From NCBI GenBank assembly GCA_964432985.1, contig CAYSPT010000027.1, forward strand, positions 1-64,000: a stretch of DNA of 64,000 nucleotides, in the 5' to 3' direction. The position numbers were made by a program, and so were the translations under genes. Source of the stretch: CAYSPT01 sp964432985. Its GTDB lineage: Bacteria > Muiribacteriota > CAYSPT01. The notes below the pieces were generated by a model that saw only the letters and a list, made by a program, of their open reading frames with translations, ran no database searches and was not told where the DNA came from. Positions 62,023 through 64,000 of the stretch are shown here, piece by piece; the stretch's first letter is position 1, and each line of letters opens with the position of its first letter.

Positions 62023-62601
62023 ATGCCGTTAGCAATTATTGCCCTGGTAATGGCTTTTTCTTTTGTGTTCTTCTTTATTTCACACAAAAAAGCCTACGGT
62101 CTGGCCGGGTCCATGGTCCTGCTCGGATTGACGGGTATACTCTACTGTCTGCTCATTATGTACGTGTCGCCCCCCTTACCGGTATCGATAATTCTGGATC
62201 AGGCGGACGTTCTCGAGGGGGTGGAACTGACCGCCACCGCCTGTGTAAGTCTCGGGGAAGTCTCCCCCGAAAGCCAAGGGGCACTTCTGGAAGGGCCACA
62301 GGATACGGCAGGGAGTAAACGTACGGCGGGAAGTAGACGTACGGCGGGAAGTAAACGTATTCCGGTTTTCGCCCCTTCCCTGCAGACTGCCTCATACACC
62401 TTCCGTCATGACCAAACCTCCTATTCTCCTGGAGACGAGGTCTGGATAAGATATGCTCTCAGAAATGCAACGATTCAGTTGATCGAAGTAAAGCCGGTCA
62501 AGAGCCCGGAACTGGCCGGGGCAGGCGGAGTCCTGTTTCTGGCCCTGGGACTCCTGCGTGCTTTTAGACGACCGCTCAAACGGAAAACGTTTCCGGAATA
62601 A
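62023..62601 (+). CDS. Membrane protein with hexapeptide repeat
   Basis: 192 residues. Two N-terminal helices (LAIIALVMAFSFVFFFI, LAGSMVLLGLTGILYCLLIMYV), a soluble beta-like region (PVSIILDQADVLEGVELTATA..., ASYTFRHDQTSYSPGDEVWIRY) and a C-terminal hydrophobic segment (AGAGGVLFLALGLLRAF) before a basic tail. The middle contains three TAGSKR units from an 18-bp repeat. The soluble part looks like an OB or Ig-like fold. No family is recognised. Its last 26 nt overlap the convergent truD. Confidence 0.65.
   Translation: MPLAIIALVMAFSFVFFFISHKKAYGLAGSMVLLGLTGILYCLLIMYVSPPLPVSIILDQADVLEGVELTATACVSLGEVSPESQGALLEGPQDTAGSKRTAGSRRTAGSKRIPVFAPSLQTASYTFRHDQTSYSPGDEVWIRYALRNATIQLIEVKPVKSPELAGAGGVLFLALGLLRAFRRPLKRKTFPE
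62305..62358. repeat. 18-bp coding tandem repeat (x3)
   Basis: acggc[a/g]gg[g/a]agta[a/g]acgt three times in frame encodes TAGSKR/TAGSRR/TAGSKR in the soluble region of the membrane protein. Confidence 0.9.
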
Positions 62602-63808
62602 AATCCTCACCCGGAACTTTTCTGATCTCTCTCAGGACGCACGTTGCATAGCTGCCCGAGGGCAGGGAAAAGTCGAGGCGGAGACCGTCGGGTTCTTCTT
62701 TTAGAACCACATCCGACAACTTGACACGCAGCGGACGCCGGGCGCCGGGAAGGCGTACTCCTCCGGGTGACGTTTTGAAGTGATTCAGCGCGACCTTTTC
62801 ATGGGACAGTACATCAGACTCAATAGCCCCCTGCTCTCCCACAGCCAGAAGCGTTTTTTCCCCGAAGATGGGACCTGAAGGACTGATTTCCCATGCTTCA
62901 AGACGCCGGGTTTCAATCTCAGGAGCAGTCACCATGAAAATCCCGCCTGTCTGGTGAATATAAGCTATATCGCCTTCCCAAAGCTTATCGAAGCTGTTAA
63001 TTCTCGCCGTAAGAACAGCGTTAAACAAGAACGACTGAAAAGCTGAAAGGTACAGACGTTTGAGTCGATGCGAGATAGCTCTGACCGCCGAGCGTGCCTT
63101 TCCGGTTCTTATCAGACATTCCAGGACCTTTCGCTCCAGAGTGAACGGACGGGGATAGAGCCGCAGCGCTTCGGGCCACTCACCGTTATCGAACGCTTCA
63201 CGGGCAGCGGCCAGGTCAGAAGATGTCTCCCCTCCCGGATGACCAAGGAAATACGAGAGTAGTTCCTGCCACTGCCTGAAGAGCAGGCAACGGCCCAGAA
63301 TATGAGTATTTTTCCGAGCACCAAATCTTTGCTGGCCATAATAATTGGGCATACCGCGCTTCTCGAGGACATCCAGAATGCTCCGGACAGCCAATGCAGA
63401 ACCTGAAGGGACATGAGAAAGCCTGATAGAAAAACGGTTGCCCTTGAGATGTCCGGTTCTCAGCTTTCTCTGATGCCAGCTGGCGGTGAGGACCTTAATT
63501 CCCTCTATTTCCACCGAGTTAACCTGCTGGGGTGAAACTCCCCTCACAGACAGAAACTGGCGGGTAATGGCATGCCTGTCTTTTAGTCCGGCATATCCAA
63601 ATTCCCGGGTGGGAATGTCCAGAGCCCGGGAAATTCTTTTCAGGGCCTCGTAAGTGGTATATCCGGTCTTCTCGATCAGGAAAAGAACGTGTTCCCCGGT
63701 TCCACTTGCGTCGTACAGAGGTATTTCTTCGACCAAAAAATCACCGGGTTTCTCTTTTATAGCACCACCAACACCAGGCTGATCAGCAGTGAGATATGGT
63801 AGATTCAT
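62576..63808 (-). CDS. truD: tRNA pseudouridine(13) synthase
   Basis: 410 residues. The TruD motif with the catalytic Asp is FGYAGLKDRHAITRQ. It is preceded by KEKPGDFLVEEIPLY and FLIEKTGYTTYEAL, and followed by GNRFSIRLSHV, PNYYGQQRFGARKNTHILGR and AFQSFLFNAVL. It isomerises U13 in tRNAs. The insertion domain lies at about 200-320. Length and motifs are normal. It converges on the membrane protein gene with a 26-bp overlap. Confidence 0.95.
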   Translation of the reverse strand: MNLPYLTADQPGVGGAIKEKPGDFLVEEIPLYDASGTGEHVLFLIEKTGYTTYEALKRISRALDIPTREFGYAGLKDRHAITRQFLSVRGVSPQQVNSVEIEGIKVLTASWHQRKLRTGHLKGNRFSIRLSHVPSGSALAVRSILDVLEKRGMPNYYGQQRFGARKNTHILGRCLLFRQWQELLSYFLGHPGGETSSDLAAAREAFDNGEWPEALRLYPRPFTLERKVLECLIRTGKARSAVRAISHRLKRLYLSAFQSFLFNAVLTARINSFDKLWEGDIAYIHQTGGIFMVTAPEIETRRLEAWEISPSGPIFGEKTLLAVGEQGAIESDVLSHEKVALNHFKTSPGGVRLPGARRPLRVKLSDVVLKEEPDGLRLDFSLPSGSYATCVLREIRKVPGEDFIPETFSV

Positions 63809-63959
63809 TTCAACACCTCCGGGATTGTTTACGATACATTGCGGCGTGCATTACGTGCATTAGCATTACCGGTCACAGTATAATTGAAGTAGAGCACGCA
63901 CTCAACAAGGATTTTGTTTGAAAACGTTTTGTGTGTTTTTAAATAGATTGGAGCTCGGG

Positions 63960-64000
63960 ATGAGAAAAACACTCGCTGTCGATTTTGACGGTGTCATTGC
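63960..64000 (+). CDS. HAD-family phosphatase, N-terminus only
   Basis: ATG 63960 with GGAG 6 nt upstream. The 13 complete codons before the window edge read MRKTLAVDFDGVI, which contains the HAD nucleophile motif DxDGx[VI]. The rest lies outside the window, so the specific substrate cannot be inferred. Confidence 0.7.
   Translation, partial: MRKTLAVDFDGVI

Overview
The window is a chromosomal segment of about 64 kb from a Gram-negative bacterium. An outer membrane is implied by a TolC-type lipoprotein, an RND pump, a PorV-like barrel, a DUF481-type barrel, a heptosyltransferase-like GT9 enzyme and secretin-type STN domains. HEAT-repeat fusions, two pseudopilin clusters, a bacterial deoxyhypusine-synthase-like gene and many radical SAM enzymes would suit an uncultivated lineage, but no rRNA or other marker here fixes the taxon. 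A 100-N run at 11141-11240 shows a draft scaffold. Its two flanks are an identical 55-mer, so the gap is probably an artefact.

Layout. 1-10.3 kb: edge-truncated secreted Cys-repeat protein; membrane TPR protein; a minus-strand operon of a 1205-residue exported protein, three pseudopilin-like proteins and a GAF/adenylate cyclase/HEAT protein. 10.4-19.5 kb: EF-hand repeat protein, TetR-regulated RND efflux operon with a palindromic operator on its promoter, and a Ca-loop protein. 19.7-29 kb: SH3-C39 protease, LysM protein, second pseudopilin cluster, DUF481 barrel, HEAT-STAS-PilZ protein, YdjC deacetylase and STN-domain protein. 29-34 kb: pabB-pabA, chorismate mutase, small membrane proteins, Maf, and two genes of about 44 codons either side of a tandem repeat. 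34-44 kb: sigma54 response regulator and histidine kinase, zinc-site protein, RNase Z-like hydrolase, GDP-mannose enzyme, SpoIIE phosphatase plus STAS, TilS. 44-46 kb: gene remnant, tRNA-Leu/fMet/Met and prfB with its programmed +1 frameshift. 46-56 kb: a seven-gene minus-strand cluster of four radical SAM enzymes (two B12-binding type), GT9, an alkaline-phosphatase-superfamily membrane enzyme and a GT-C glycosyltransferase, which looks like an undescribed envelope glycan or lipid pathway. 56-64 kb: 797-residue HEAT protein, PorV-like protein, tiny secreted protein, DHS-like and agmatinase pair, membrane protein with a hexapeptide repeat, TruD, and the start of a HAD phosphatase.

The most striking pattern is a set of short tandem repeats (15-57 bp units, 2-4 copies, a different sequence at every locus). 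Many begin within a few bases of a stop codon or tRNA 3' end, and most of those units contain an inverted repeat able to fold as a hairpin. Others are in frame inside coding regions. The local production of hairpin-bearing repeats at gene ends is my main candidate for something undescribed.
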